From CAVXTT01 sp963764685 (lineage in GTDB: Bacteria; Bacteroidota; Ignavibacteria; Ignavibacteriales; Ignavibacteriaceae), in contig CAVXTT010000001.1 in the NCBI GenBank assembly GCA_963764685.1, positions 62,001 through 126,000 on the forward strand: a stretch of DNA of 64,000 nt, written 5' to 3'. Below, one piece after another: positions 18,769 through 28,503 of the stretch; the stretch's first letter is position 1; every line of letters starts with the position of its first letter. A program made the position numbers and the translations under genes. Under the pieces are notes generated by a model. That model had not been told where the DNA came from. It worked only from the letters and a program-made list of their open reading frames with translations, and made no database searches.

Positions 18769-19550
18769 ATTATCACCGAAAGCTTAACCAAAACCATATC
18801 CACAAGTAAAATAAGCAGCGAAGCCAGCACAACGGAACTTGTTGATGCTTCGCCTACACCCGCAGTACCATTGGTAGCATTATATCCCTTGTAAGAACCC
18901 ACAGCCCCGACAATAAAACCAAAGAAGAAGGTCTTCAGGAACCCCGGTATAAGATCTGAAAATTCCAGGGAGTTGATAACGGCTGCTTTATAAAGAGTAA
19001 AATTTACACCGGTAGAAAGTGTAATTGCTATAAATCCTCCGATTATTGCAACAAAATTAACATACATCGTAAGCAGGGGAAGAACCAGAGTGCAGGCAAG
19101 TATCCTGGTTACCACAAGAAACTTATATGGATTAACAGCAGATACTTCCATAGCATCGATCTGTTCGGTTACGCGCATTGATCCAAGCTCTGCACCAATA
19201 CCCGAACTGACCCTGCCGGCAAATATTAAAGCGGTAATTACCGGCCCAAGTTCCCTTACTACCGATAGGGCGACTGTCCCCGGTAGAAAAGCCTCTGCCC
19301 CGAATCGCTGCATTACCGGCTGGCTCTGCATTGCAAGTACAAGACCTATAATAAAGCCGGTGGTGGTCACTATAGGGAGAGTTTTCATCCCAAGTTCGAT
19401 CATATGCTTCTTTACCTCTGCCAGCTCAAGGGGAGGACGGAAGACATTTGTAAAGAAACCAAGCGAAAAAACTGACAGCTCAGCCGTTTCAGTTAAAAAC
19501 TTCTTGAGTTTCCTGACACTGTTTAGTTCGTGGAATTCTTCTTTTTTCAA
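18756..19550 (-). CDS. MlaE-like ABC transporter permease
   Basis: 264 residues with five or six membrane helices. The family motif region is present in RELGPVITALIFAGRVSSGIGAELGSMRVTEQIDAMEV (read as two adjacent parts, about 115-155), typical of MlaE/Ttg2B permeases. It is the first gene of the cluster and probably sets its promoter in the 600-bp gap upstream. Together with MlaF and MlaD homologues it would maintain outer-membrane lipid asymmetry. No MlaA, MlaB or MlaC gene is in the window. Confidence 0.93.
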   Translation of the reverse strand: MKKEEFHELNSVRKLKKFLTETAELSVFSLGFFTNVFRPPLELAEVKKHMIELGMKTLPIVTTTGFIIGLVLAMQSQPVMQRFGAEAFLPGTVALSVVRELGPVITALIFAGRVSSGIGAELGSMRVTEQIDAMEVSAVNPYKFLVVTRILACTLVLPLLTMYVNFVAIIGGFIAITLSTGVNFTLYKAAVINSLEFSDLIPGFLKTFFFGFIVGAVGSYKGYNATNGTAGVGEASTSSVVLASLLILLVDMVLVKLSVIIWPN

Positions 19551-20152
19551 TAGTAATTGTTTTATGTGTAACCTCCGTTTTGAAAAACTTCATTAACAGA
19601 GGAGATAAATTATAACTAATTTAAGTATATAATTCCATTATTAATCACTTTATGTGCCATACCGATTAATCCCAAACGTATACCTGAATAACTACCCGCT
19701 GTCTGGAATAATGAAAGGACAGCCTGTTTAGTTATATAAGGCTGATGTTTATTAGGGACTGGCTATCCGTACAGAGTTTTCTCCTGATCCGGAAAGGATA
19801 CCTGCTTCGATATAACAAATGTTCTATTATCAGGGTCAAGTTTTACGAATAATCCCTTTTATTTACAGAAAGGGCATTTTTAGAGCAAAATGAAAGAAAA
19901 TATCTATTAAATAACTGCCCAAGCCTAACAGAAGCGACTAACGGGCATATCTCAAACGTCTCCGGAACGCGATTACACGCTGCAGACACGCTCCAGAGAC
20001 GCTCCTGATGATAAATTATAGATATTTATTTTTTAAGATTTATTTCAACAATTTCAAAATTTTGAAACTACTATTACTTGTAAATTATTGATCGAATAGG
20101 AAAGTTAAACGGAAAGAATATATCGGTAGAAAGAGTCCGGGCCAGAACACTT
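19551..20152. other. Intergenic stretch with one repeat element
   Basis: About 600 bp between mlaE and yraN with no supported reading frame. It contains the repeat at 19932-20009. The rest is AT-rich, and no convincing promoter or terminator was identified. Confidence 0.6.
19932..20009 (-). repeat. 78-bp GGAGCGT element, copy 1
   Basis: The reverse complement aligns with 63287-63365. Shared blocks are ATCAGGAGCGTCTCTGGAGC and the following TGTCTGCAGCGT, then GTTCCGGAG/GCTCCGGAG, then ATGCCCGTTAGTCGCTT. The first block consists of 11-bp units of the form GGAGCGTSTCT. The copies are in opposite orientation, 43 kb apart, and both are intergenic. Confidence 0.8.
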
Positions 20153-20527
20153 TTACATATCCGTAAACGCATTAACGTAGTGAGTAATCCGGGGGGCGTT
20201 TTCACCATCCATAAGAATTGCAATTATATCAAACCGGCATAGAATTTCAGTGATATGCTTTTCGTAAAGGTAGGCTGATGCTATTTTTTTCAGCTGCTTC
20301 ATTTTGTTCAGGGTAACACCATAAACGGGATCCCCGAAAGTGAGATTGCTTCTTGTCTTAACTTCAATAAAGGCAGTATATCCTGTCGCTTCATCCAATG
20401 CAATAATATCAATCTCCCCCTTGCCGAACTTATAATTTCTTTCGATGATTTTATATCCTGAAGTGATCAGCAGCTCTACAGCTTTATCTTCTCCCATTTT
20501 CCCCAGATCTGCCTGCGATAATTTCAA
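20153..20527 (-). CDS. YraN/UPF0102-family nuclease-like protein
   Basis: 124 residues with the family order: GKMGEDKAVELLITSGY, NYKFGKGEIDIIALD and FIEVKTRSN. The GEIDII...EVK pattern is the PD-(D/E)XK-type nuclease core found in UPF0102 proteins. Cellular function is not established. It commonly follows rnhB, as here, and the two genes overlap by 4 bases. Length is normal. Confidence 0.93.
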   Translation of the reverse strand: MKLSQADLGKMGEDKAVELLITSGYKIIERNYKFGKGEIDIIALDEATGYTAFIEVKTRSNLTFGDPVYGVTLNKMKQLKKIASAYLYEKHITEILCRFDIIAILMDGENAPRITHYVNAFTDM

Positions 20528-21174
20528 AGTACCGGAGCTTCCTCCTCCTCCATTGCGAATTCGAACTCGGGGATAGGTTCATTGTTAAGTATCCTGCTCA
20601 GGAAAGTTTTCCTGTGAAGACAGCTTGAGCCGTAAACCTTAATGGCGTGAATATGTTCCTGTGTAGCGTATCCCTTGTTCTTCGACCATAGATAGTGAGG
20701 ATAAATGGGGCAGAGCCGTTTCATTATTGCATCCCGTGTTACCTTGGCTATTATAGAAGCAGCTGCAATGGCAAATGATCTTGAATCCCCCTTTATCAAT
20801 GGTATAACAGGGACATGGTAATTAAATATTTTGTTCCCGTCCACCAGGATCAGATCAGGCTGGGTGCTTAAACGGAATGCTGCAGTCTTCATTCCAAGCA
20901 GTGATGCCTGCAGAATATTTATCCGGTCAATTGTGCCGTGGGAAATGACAGAGACAGAATAGCATATTGCTTTCTGAATTATCCTGGGATATAATTTTTC
21001 CCGTTCCTCTTCAGTAAGCAGCTTGGAATCGTTAACTCCATATATCCTTGTCTTCTCAGGAAATATAACTGCTGCAACAACAACAGGACCTGCCAGTGGC
21101 CCCCTTCCCGCTTCATCGATTCCGGCTATAAGTTTTACTTTATCAGTTAAAAAAGAATTATCCAGGCTCTTCAT
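20524..21174 (-). CDS. rnhB: Ribonuclease HII
   Basis: 216 residues. RNase HII removes ribonucleotides from DNA and RNA from RNA-DNA hybrids. The conserved start GIDEAGRGPLAGPVV carries two catalytic acids, LILVDGNK carries the third region, and AAASIIAKVTRD is typical. The N-terminus and length match the family. It is the first gene of the rnhB-yraN pair. Confidence 0.95.
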   Translation of the reverse strand: MKSLDNSFLTDKVKLIAGIDEAGRGPLAGPVVVAAVIFPEKTRIYGVNDSKLLTEEEREKLYPRIIQKAICYSVSVISHGTIDRINILQASLLGMKTAAFRLSTQPDLILVDGNKIFNYHVPVIPLIKGDSRSFAIAAASIIAKVTRDAIMKRLCPIYPHYLWSKNKGYATQEHIHAIKVYGSSCLHRKTFLSRILNNEPIPEFEFAMEEEEAPVL

Positions 21175-21526
21175 TTAAATACAATAGAGTGCAAAATCAG
21201 GATTCAATTTTAAAATAAAAGAGAACTAATACAAGTTATGTAACGATTTAATTTAGCTGGAACTATCAACAGTATGGAGAAATGCTTACCTGTAGGAAAA
21301 ATCAACAAGTTATACTATTTCCCTGTGACTACGTCTGAAATACAAAAATATATTTAGAATTGACGCTTGACATAAGCTATATTTTGTTTAACTTAATGCC
21401 GGACTTCTCCAGTCTAATCATTTCGGCACTCTAAGAATTTTACAAAGAATACATTCACACTCTGATTGGTCTTTCTCAGGTAGATCAAGTCAGATATTTC
21501 AATAACAACAATACGTGAGGTATACT
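21175..21526. promoter_or_regulatory. Divergent intergenic region with weak promoter candidate
   Basis: The gap separates divergent rnhB and the small secreted protein gene. TTGACA at 21367-21372 followed 16 bases later by TAACTT resembles a sigma70 promoter on the plus strand. It would leave a 5' leader of about 130 bases. No other structure was seen. Confidence 0.25.
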
Positions 21527-21970
21527 ATGAGGTTACTATCAATTTCTTTTCTTGCTTCTGTTCTGTTCCTGCTTTTTATCCCGGCAAATATCCTTGCACA
21601 GGATCTGCCTTATGATGAAGGCAGTGTTTGGGAAATCTCTTACATCAGAACCAAGGCTCCTTATTTTGAAGATTATATAAAAAATCTTAGCTCCGGGTGG
21701 AAACAGGTTATGGAGCAGTCAAAGAAGGAAGGTATTATTCAGGACTACATGGTACTGAGTTCTGATCCATCCAATAAAAATGACTGGGATCTTATGCTGA
21801 TGATAAAATACAAGAATATGGCTGCACTGGATAATCTTGAATCAAAAATGCAGAAGATACAGGCAGACTTGTTTGGAAATAAGGAAGAACGGCAGGCAGG
21901 TGCTGTGGCCAGGAATGATATCAGGGAATTATTGGGCAACAGGCTCGCCCGTCAACTGATGATTAAATAA
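21527..21970 (+). CDS. Small secreted protein of unknown function
   Basis: 147 residues from the ATG at 21527, preceded by GAGG six bases upstream. A GTG at 21515 is a less likely start. The signal peptide covers about 1-24, ending in ILAQ. The mature domain contains SVWEISYIRTK and DWDLMLMIKYKN separated by a helix, a pattern reminiscent of dimeric alpha-beta-barrel (ferredoxin-like) proteins, but no family was recognised. It is followed directly by a terminator and is a single-gene transcript. Confidence 0.7.
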   Translation: MRLLSISFLASVLFLLFIPANILAQDLPYDEGSVWEISYIRTKAPYFEDYIKNLSSGWKQVMEQSKKEGIIQDYMVLSSDPSNKNDWDLMLMIKYKNMAALDNLESKMQKIQADLFGNKEERQAGAVARNDIRELLGNRLARQLMIK

Positions 21971-21985
21971 GCAAGCTTAATTATG

Positions 21986-22013
21986 AGCCGGATTCCTTAT
22001 AATGGATCCGGCT
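21986..22013. terminator. Bidirectional terminator-like hairpin
   Basis: AGCCGGATTC and GGATCCGGCT form a 10-bp stem with one wobble and an 8-base loop, followed by TTAATTTAATTA. It sits between two convergent genes and could serve both. Confidence 0.7.
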
Positions 22014-22025
22014 TAATTTAATTAA

Positions 22026-23786
22026 TCAGAATTCGTTTACTATTCCGAAATGTATTTTCCCTTCTGAAAAACTGTCCCCTTCTCCTAAGGCATAGCTTAC
22101 AATAAGTACCCCGAGTCCTGTTTCCAGGTTCAAACCTGCACCATATCCAAACTTGAAATCTTCCTGTTGTTCAATGTTACGGTCGGGCTCTGCCTTTCTT
22201 AAGTAGTAGCCGGTATCATAGAAAAGAAATGCATAGGTTCTCCTGGTGATAAGAAGCCTGTACTCAAGATTTGTCCATAATACCCTTGAACCCAGGAACT
22301 GGCTTTCCCTGTAGCCTCTTAGGGTTTGTGTCCCTCCCAGCCTGTAAAGATCACTTTCTTCAAAGAAGGATCCCTTTAATTCTCTTCCGTGAATTCCGGC
22401 AGCCAGGATATGGGTCAGAAACAGACTATAGAAATAGCTGAAATCAAAGGTTAATCTCTGCAGATTTATCCTTGTCTGCATTCCTGGGGTAAAGAATTGC
22501 TCGGGTCCGTATATCTTTTTTTTACTGAAAGAATAGAGACTCTGGAATAATAATCCTTCTGTCGGTGCATATATGTCATCACGTGTATCAAGTTTTAAGT
22601 TAATCCCGGTTGTTACAGAAGAAGAATTATAGACCCTGAATGTATTCCCGAGAGTTACAGAAGGAATTACTGCCTCGCTTTGTATAAACACTGCAGCAGA
22701 AATTGATTCTGTTGCCAGGTATTCGACCGTTCCGTCAAAACGCCTTTGCACATAAGAGGAATCCTGCTTCCTCTGAAAGAACCCGCCGCTGATATTTACC
22801 GGGATACCGAATATCCACGGCTCAAGATATCTTACTTCCATTTCCTGTGAAAGCCTGTCGTACTGCTGCCATCTTACTGCTGCTGCCCTTCCTGTACCGA
22901 AAAGATTTCTGAGACTGACATTCACCAGACCGGTAAGGTATCCCTTTTCCTCTTCTGCCGTACCCGGTATATAACCAAGAATACCGTCAAAGTAATTTGT
23001 CTCTTTTTCTTTAATCGTAACCTTAAGTACTCCTTCATTTTTTGAATTTAGATAAAATGATGGGGTGGTTACCGGCTCAAAAAATCTCAGTCTGTTTAAT
23101 CTTTTAGGAAGCTCCTCTACAAGCTCCTGCGAATAAATTTCTCCCTGGTTTATTCTCAGCTCACGGAAGATAACATTTTCTTTTGTCTTAGTATTCCCGG
23201 TTACCTCTACCTTGTCTATTGTATTCTGATTCCCTGCTGCATACTGAAGGAGTATATCAGCTGTATTATTTCCGGAAGTGGTATCCCTGTTGAAGATGAC
23301 TGATTTAACGAATATCTTCGAAAAGGGATAGCCGTTGTTCTCTAAAAATATAAGGCTTTGGGTTATCTGCTCTTCAAGATCAAATTTGCTGAATATCTGT
23401 CCTTCAAGGAACTGGAATGAAGAAAAACTTTTTGCCGGTATAGAATCCGCCCCGCTGATCCTGATCCTGTTAACAATATACGGCTCCCCTTCTTCTACCT
23501 TAATCAACAGTTTTATTTTGGATGAATCCTTTCCTGCTTCAGTACTTATATTAATTGAGTTGTCTATATAGCCGTTATTATTGAGCATAAGAGATATGTT
23601 CTTAATGGCCGTGTCCTTCAGGCCAGGTGTGAACTCAATTCCATTTCTCAGACCCCCGGCTTCTATTATCCTGCTGTCGCTGAACTCTATATTTCCCTCG
23701 ACTGTTATTGATTGGATTGTCTGGGAGAATAATGCTGCAGAGAAGACAAGAATAAGAAAGAATACTCTAAAGAGGGGTAGCATCAA
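22026..23786 (-). CDS. BamA/TamA-like outer-membrane barrel with POTRA domains
   Basis: 586 residues. The signal peptide (about 1-21) is followed by about three POTRA-like modules (IQSITVEGNIEFSDSRI, PYIVNRIRISGADSI, TIDKVEVTGNTKTKENVI) and a 16-strand-type Omp85 barrel. The barrel's lid-loop motif is visible as GGTQTLRGYRE, and the protein ends in the outer-membrane terminal pattern HFGIVNEF. It is shorter than BamA, with fewer POTRAs, and closer in size to TamA-type proteins. It should insert or move proteins or lipids at the outer membrane. Its start overlaps the end of the kinase gene by 20 bases. Confidence 0.88.
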   Translation of the reverse strand: MMLPLFRVFFLILVFSAALFSQTIQSITVEGNIEFSDSRIIEAGGLRNGIEFTPGLKDTAIKNISLMLNNNGYIDNSINISTEAGKDSSKIKLLIKVEEGEPYIVNRIRISGADSIPAKSFSSFQFLEGQIFSKFDLEEQITQSLIFLENNGYPFSKIFVKSVIFNRDTTSGNNTADILLQYAAGNQNTIDKVEVTGNTKTKENVIFRELRINQGEIYSQELVEELPKRLNRLRFFEPVTTPSFYLNSKNEGVLKVTIKEKETNYFDGILGYIPGTAEEEKGYLTGLVNVSLRNLFGTGRAAAVRWQQYDRLSQEMEVRYLEPWIFGIPVNISGGFFQRKQDSSYVQRRFDGTVEYLATESISAAVFIQSEAVIPSVTLGNTFRVYNSSSVTTGINLKLDTRDDIYAPTEGLLFQSLYSFSKKKIYGPEQFFTPGMQTRINLQRLTFDFSYFYSLFLTHILAAGIHGRELKGSFFEESDLYRLGGTQTLRGYRESQFLGSRVLWTNLEYRLLITRRTYAFLFYDTGYYLRKAEPDRNIEQQEDFKFGYGAGLNLETGLGVLIVSYALGEGDSFSEGKIHFGIVNEF

Positions 23787-24733
23787 TTAATTTCATCTTT
23801 TTCCCGCAAGGGAAAACTTTAATCTGATTTTTTATTTCTTCGGCTTCCTCAAAACTAACTTTGGATGTTTCCAATTTACAGGCATTTACTGATCCCAAAG
23901 CTGAGGCAAATGTTAATGTCTGCTCAAATGTAAGATCCTTATACCAGCCGTATACAATTCCTGCCGTAAAACTGTCACCGCTTCCTGCAGGATCAAATTC
24001 TATTACAGGGGCATTTGCCACCCTGAAGTGGAAGTCAAAATTGGAGGCATAAGTATCGGCGCTCCCGTTTGTAAGATAAGCCTGCTTAATTCCTTTATCA
24101 TAAAGGTATTTTAGAAAATCGAATCTCTGTTCCTCAGTTACCAGGGGGGTATTTAAGGAATTTTCAATCTCCCTGATATTATTATGCAGGATGGTAGGAG
24201 ATTTTTCTATGCAGGAGATAAGGTGATTTCCGTATGTATCGCAGACTGATATCTTATCATATTTATTTGCTGTATCTATACCAAATGGAAATATTGAATC
24301 AGCAGCCCCGGAAGGAGAGCTGCCGGAGAATACTACTATTTCACAGTTCCGGATCATCTTGTCCAGCTTTAATTTAAATTCCTCTGCCTCTGATTGACTA
24401 ATTGATGAATCAGCCGAAAAGAAAGAATATATCTTAGAATTTTCCTCATCAATCAGAATAGAAGCTTCCCTGCTTTCTGCGCTTGTCCGCACGGCCGTAT
24501 AATTTAACTGTTCCCTCTCCAGCGCTTCTTTCAATAATTTTCCGTTATGCCCCCCCCATAAAAGTAAAAGCGAGATTAGGAACATTAAGACATTTAAGCT
24601 GCCTGCTGACATTTATTCCTTTTCCGCCTGCTTCAACAGTTATATTGCCATTTCTGTTAACGGAATTAAGATTAATATTTATGTAGGTAAAGCGTCTTTC
24701 GAGAAGAGGGTTTATAGTTACTGTAAGGATCAT
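23767..24733 (-). CDS. PfkB-family sugar kinase, 1-phosphofructokinase type, one frameshift
   Basis: About 321 residues when joined. It starts MILTVTINPLLERRF, has the substrate loop EAGGKGINVSRQL, then after the join GHNGKLLKEALE, the nucleotide region LTNGSADTYA and the anion hole/catalytic base DPAGSGDSFTAGI. These fit the 1-phosphofructokinase/tagatose-6-phosphate kinase branch, which phosphorylates sugar phosphates with ATP. The frame breaks at a run of eight C at 24550-24557. Seven would restore FMGGHNGK. This is a typical homopolymer error. The 3' end overlaps the barrel gene. The sugar substrate is uncertain. Confidence 0.85.
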
Positions 24734-24739
24734 CGGGAA

Positions 24740-26011
24740 TTACCTGTAGTGGTAATCGTCGCCGTGCAATGGAGTGATAAGGCGGTAGTCGCCAAAACCT
24801 GTCTCATCCACAAAAACAAAAGACCTGTTAAACTGATAATAATCCCAGACTTCGTATGGCTTTGCATCATAATCAAAAGGATGGCGCTCAACATTATCTG
24901 GAGTGCCTAAAGTAATAAATACCATTCCGCGGTCTGTTCTCCATCCTTCGGTATAATGGGAGAAGTTCTGATTCGCATATTCAATACGCCTGTAATACTC
25001 TTCAAAGACTTCATTTTCCTCCGTATTAGGGGCAGGGTCTTTACTCTTCCAGAACTCGGTATACCTTTTAATCTTTTCATTCTGACTCTTCCCCTCCTCG
25101 ATATAATCCATCTCAGCCGGTTTGGCGATATATCTCAGCTGATCAATTGCCTTATCGAGATCGGTTATATTTGTGGGAACTCCTGTCCATTTAGAAAAGA
25201 ACGGCTTGGAGATAGAGGTCATTTCAGTATTATTCTGCCCTATAAGCTTTACGATTATTTTATAATTTCCCAGACTCAGATCCCCGACTTTTAAGGTATC
25301 AAATATCTTTGTGGTCCCTGAATCAATATCCCTTGTTTTCTTTTCTTCGGTGATAGTATTATCATCACCGTCGCTGATTACAGAAACAATCCCTACCTGC
25401 CGCGGGGTTCTGGAGGTTATTTCATAAAAGACCGGGACACCCTCTTTCTGAGCATTAACATTCCGGGAAATATTCGGTACAATTTTATTCTTGCCGTTTA
25501 CAACATTCTGGTGTGCAATAAGCATTATATCGCTTAATGAAGGTTTGGTGCTCATATTCCGAACGGTAAATGGATTCTCCGTTACAAATGATTTTTTTGA
25601 TTCCTTATCTTCAACCTGAGTCCTGACTACATAATCATCTGGTTTAAGTGTAAAGGATTTCAGACTTAGATTAAAGCTGTTCTTAGAGTTTGTTAACTCA
25701 AAATTATCTGTCTCCACCTTCTCCGTCCATGATTTTTCGACAACAAGGTTTTCCCTTTTCTTATCAAAGATGGATATGGTAATATTATATACTGCACCGA
25801 AACCCCCCGGCACCTTTACAAACTGCATAAACTGATAAGGCACCTGGACAAAGGCATCCATACGTGTTAATCCTTCCTGTCCCGACTCGAAGTTAAGGAA
25901 TTCCTCAAAATAACCGGGAGCAGGAATTTTAAACCGGTATGAACTTTCTACCTGTGCGTATGAAGCATTAAAAGCTAAAATCAAAAGAAGGGATAAAATT
26001 ATCTTCTTCAT
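24740..26011 (-). CDS. GWxTD-domain protein
   Basis: 423 residues with a signal peptide (about 1-19, ending in NASYAQ), a central beta-rich part and a C-terminal GWxTD domain. The domain is seen in EGWRTDRGMVFITLGTPDNV followed by PYEVWDYY and the terminal GFGDYRLITPLHGDDY. The domain is named for this motif and occurs mainly in Chlorobiota/Ignavibacteria and Acidobacteria. Its role is unknown. It lies 4 bp after rimO and 6 bp before the kinase gene, in the same transcript. Confidence 0.9.
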   Translation of the reverse strand: MKKIILSLLLILAFNASYAQVESSYRFKIPAPGYFEEFLNFESGQEGLTRMDAFVQVPYQFMQFVKVPGGFGAVYNITISIFDKKRENLVVEKSWTEKVETDNFELTNSKNSFNLSLKSFTLKPDDYVVRTQVEDKESKKSFVTENPFTVRNMSTKPSLSDIMLIAHQNVVNGKNKIVPNISRNVNAQKEGVPVFYEITSRTPRQVGIVSVISDGDDNTITEEKKTRDIDSGTTKIFDTLKVGDLSLGNYKIIVKLIGQNNTEMTSISKPFFSKWTGVPTNITDLDKAIDQLRYIAKPAEMDYIEEGKSQNEKIKRYTEFWKSKDPAPNTEENEVFEEYYRRIEYANQNFSHYTEGWRTDRGMVFITLGTPDNVERHPFDYDAKPYEVWDYYQFNRSFVFVDETGFGDYRLITPLHGDDYHYR

Positions 26012-26015
26012 TTTA

Positions 26016-27309
26016 TTACTCCGTTAAGATTCTGCCGAACAGGTCATATTCTGTATGATCATATATTTTAACATTATAAAATTCGCCGGGACGAAGATCA
26101 TTGCTGTCTGCTATCAGTACTTCACCGTCGACCTCAGGCGCATCTCTATAACTACGGCCAATATAAAATTCATTTTCTTTACTATCAACGAGAACTTTTA
26201 GCACCTGTCCCTCATAAGAGCTGTTTTTATTAAGGGATATTTCTTTCTGAAGTTCCATCAGTATATGTCTTCTTCTCTCTTTTTCCTTTGCAGATACCGG
26301 ATCACCAAGTAAATAGGCTGGTGTATTTTCTTCAACGGAATAATTAAAAACACCAAACCTGTCAAATTCAACTTCCTTTATAAAACTGCAGAGCTCTTCA
26401 AAATCCTTGAGCGTTTCATTCGGATAACCAGTTATGAAGGTTGTCCTGATTGCGAGTCCGGGAATCTTTTCTTTTAATTTATGGATAAGTTCTCTTGTTT
26501 TTGCTCCCGTAACTCCGCGTCTCATCGATTTAAGCACATTATCCGAAATATGCTGCAAAGGGATATCTAAATATTTGCAAATTTTAGAGTTATTTGCAAT
26601 AACCTCTATTACATCTTCAGGAAAATGTGAAGGATAAGCATACATGAGTCTTATCCATTCTATCTCCTTTATTTCACTCAACTTATTAAGAAGAGTTCCA
26701 AGAACTCTCGCCCCGTAGATGTCCTTACCGTAATCTGTGGTATCCTGGGCAATAATTATTAATTCCTTTGTGCCCCTGGAGACAAGAAATTCAGCTTCGG
26801 TTAAGCAGCTGCTCCATTGGTTTGGATTTATGAAGTCCTCTCATCAACGGGATAGAACAGAAAGAACAGGGATGATCGCATCCTTCGGATATTTTTAAAT
26901 ATGTACTATGGGATGGCTGTGTAAGATGTCTTTCCCCGAGCAGGTTATATTTTAATTCTCCCCCAAGCTCTTTCACTATCCCTTCATATTCTTCAGTTCC
27001 GAAGTAAACATCAACTTCCGGTATCTCTTTTAGGAGCTCATCTTTATACCGTTCCGATAAGCAGCCTGCAACAATAACTTTTTTTATCTTTCCCCGCTTC
27101 TTCATTTCGGACGCAATAAGGATAGTGTTAATCGATTCCTGCCTTGCAGCTTCTATGAAACCGCAGGTATTTATAATAACTGTATCGGCATCCTCGGACT
27201 CATCAACGATATCAAATTTGTTCAGCTGAAGCTGACGGATCAGCCGTTCTGAATCAACAGTATTTTTGGAACACCCAAGCGTTATCACCTGGATCTTTTC
27301 TTTATTCAT
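26016..27309 (-). CDS. rimO: Ribosomal protein S12 methylthiotransferase, one frameshift
   Basis: About 430 residues when joined, the normal RimO length. RimO is a radical-SAM enzyme that methylthiolates an aspartate of ribosomal protein S12. The N-terminal UPF0004 domain shows LGCSKNTVDSE, the radical-SAM triad is CDHPCSFCSIP, and a TRAM domain closes the protein. The frame changes near 26795. The alternative frame supplies EAEFLVSRGTKELIIIAQDT and then DYGKDIYG, exactly the expected RimO sequence, so one base is extra. It is followed by the GWxTD gene and preceded by cdsA. Confidence 0.92.
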
Positions 27310-27320
27310 AATTTATGCTG

Positions 27321-28142
27321 TCAGCTAAAATATTTAAGGTAAACGAGGATTAAGGGGGCTGATAAAAAGAGTGAATCAAAACGGTCAAATACACCTCCGT
27401 GTCCCGGTACCAGTGCCGATGAATCTTTTACTCCGGCATCCCGTTTAAGAAGGGATTCTGTAAGATCTCCGATCTGTCCTATAATGCCCGTGATTAATCC
27501 GAATACAATAATCGTGCGCCAGGATAAAAATTCCAATACTAAAAATTTAGCAGCCGCCATAGTAAATAGTGCAAAAACAAAACCGAATAGGGCCCCTTCC
27601 CAGCTTTTCTTAGGACTCACACGGGGGAATAGCTTATGCCGCCCTAATGCAGTCCCCCCATAATAAGCAGCGGAATCACATACCCAGATCGAGGCAAATA
27701 AGGAAATAATTATATAGCCTCCGCGCTGGTAAAGCTCATCGACTCTGGGATAAAATTCCCTTATCCCGATTACTGAGCTTCCGAGCAGTCCTATATATAG
27801 GAGACCGAGGAATGTTGTCCCCAGGTTAAAAATTTCAGATCCTTTATTCCTGAACAATTCTATCACAAGGATCAACGCTACAAGCAGGATCAGCAGTGTA
27901 TAAGTATCAATGAACGGAGTGTACTGATTTATCAGGAATAGGAAAACTGCCGGCAATCCTATCCAGAAATTTGCCTTTGCTTCCTTCCTTGAGGAGAGCA
28001 TAAAAAACTCATAACAGGAGACAAGGACAATAAATGAAGTAAAAAGAAAAAAATATATTCCTCCCGCATATGAAGCAGCAAGAATAAGTGGAATTGAAAT
28101 TACGGCAACAATAATTCTTACAAGATTATTGCTTAACGGCAT
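27321..28142 (-). CDS. cdsA: Phosphatidate cytidylyltransferase
   Basis: 273 residues, an inner-membrane enzyme making CDP-diacylglycerol from phosphatidate and CTP for phospholipid synthesis. About eight membrane helices are present. The family signature is complete near the C-terminus: SLLKRDAGVKDSS followed by PGHGGVFDRFDSL. SPKKSWEGALFG is the second conserved block. It shares one base with the preceding zinc-ribbon gene and lies 11 bp before rimO. Confidence 0.95.
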   Translation of the reverse strand: MPLSNNLVRIIVAVISIPLILAASYAGGIYFFLFTSFIVLVSCYEFFMLSSRKEAKANFWIGLPAVFLFLINQYTPFIDTYTLLILLVALILVIELFRNKGSEIFNLGTTFLGLLYIGLLGSSVIGIREFYPRVDELYQRGGYIIISLFASIWVCDSAAYYGGTALGRHKLFPRVSPKKSWEGALFGFVFALFTMAAAKFLVLEFLSWRTIIVFGLITGIIGQIGDLTESLLKRDAGVKDSSALVPGHGGVFDRFDSLFLSAPLILVYLKYFS

Positions 28143-28495
28143 TACTCTTCAAGACCCGTATCGTTAGTTCCACTCTGCATCTTTTCAATAAATTCCCTTG
28201 CCGCTGCAGCATCCTCCTTACGGACGATCAGCTTTACCAGTGAAAAATCTCCCGGTGCAGGGAAATTTCTATCTTTCTGAGACAGGATCGTTGAAACTAT
28301 TCCGGCGCTGTCGAGATTATCTTTCAGCATTTCTACCTCATATTCCTGCCCGGAGGTATAAACAATTTCCCAATCCTCTTCTGTCCATTCTTCGGGGGGG
28401 ATAAAAGTACTTTCCGGTACAAGCTCGAACCCGCAATCGGGACATACTTTTATTCCCTCAACATACTCATAGCTGCAATTTGGACATACCGGCAT
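28142..28495 (-). CDS. Zinc-ribbon protein with DUF2007-like domain
   Basis: 117 residues. The N-terminus carries a zinc ribbon, CPNCSYEYVEGIKVCPDC. The remainder (about 40-108) resembles the DUF2007 "putative signal transducing" domain, with WEIVYTSGQEYEVEMLKDNL and LVKLIVRKEDAAAA. This is a small cytoplasmic protein, perhaps sensory or protein-binding. Partner and ligand are unknown. It sits between the CPBP protease and cdsA genes with 8 bp and 1-base overlap spacing. Confidence 0.75.
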   Translation of the reverse strand: MPVCPNCSYEYVEGIKVCPDCGFELVPESTFIPPEEWTEEDWEIVYTSGQEYEVEMLKDNLDSAGIVSTILSQKDRNFPAPGDFSLVKLIVRKEDAAAAREFIEKMQSGTNDTGLEE

Positions 28496-28503
28496 AAGAC
28501 CTC

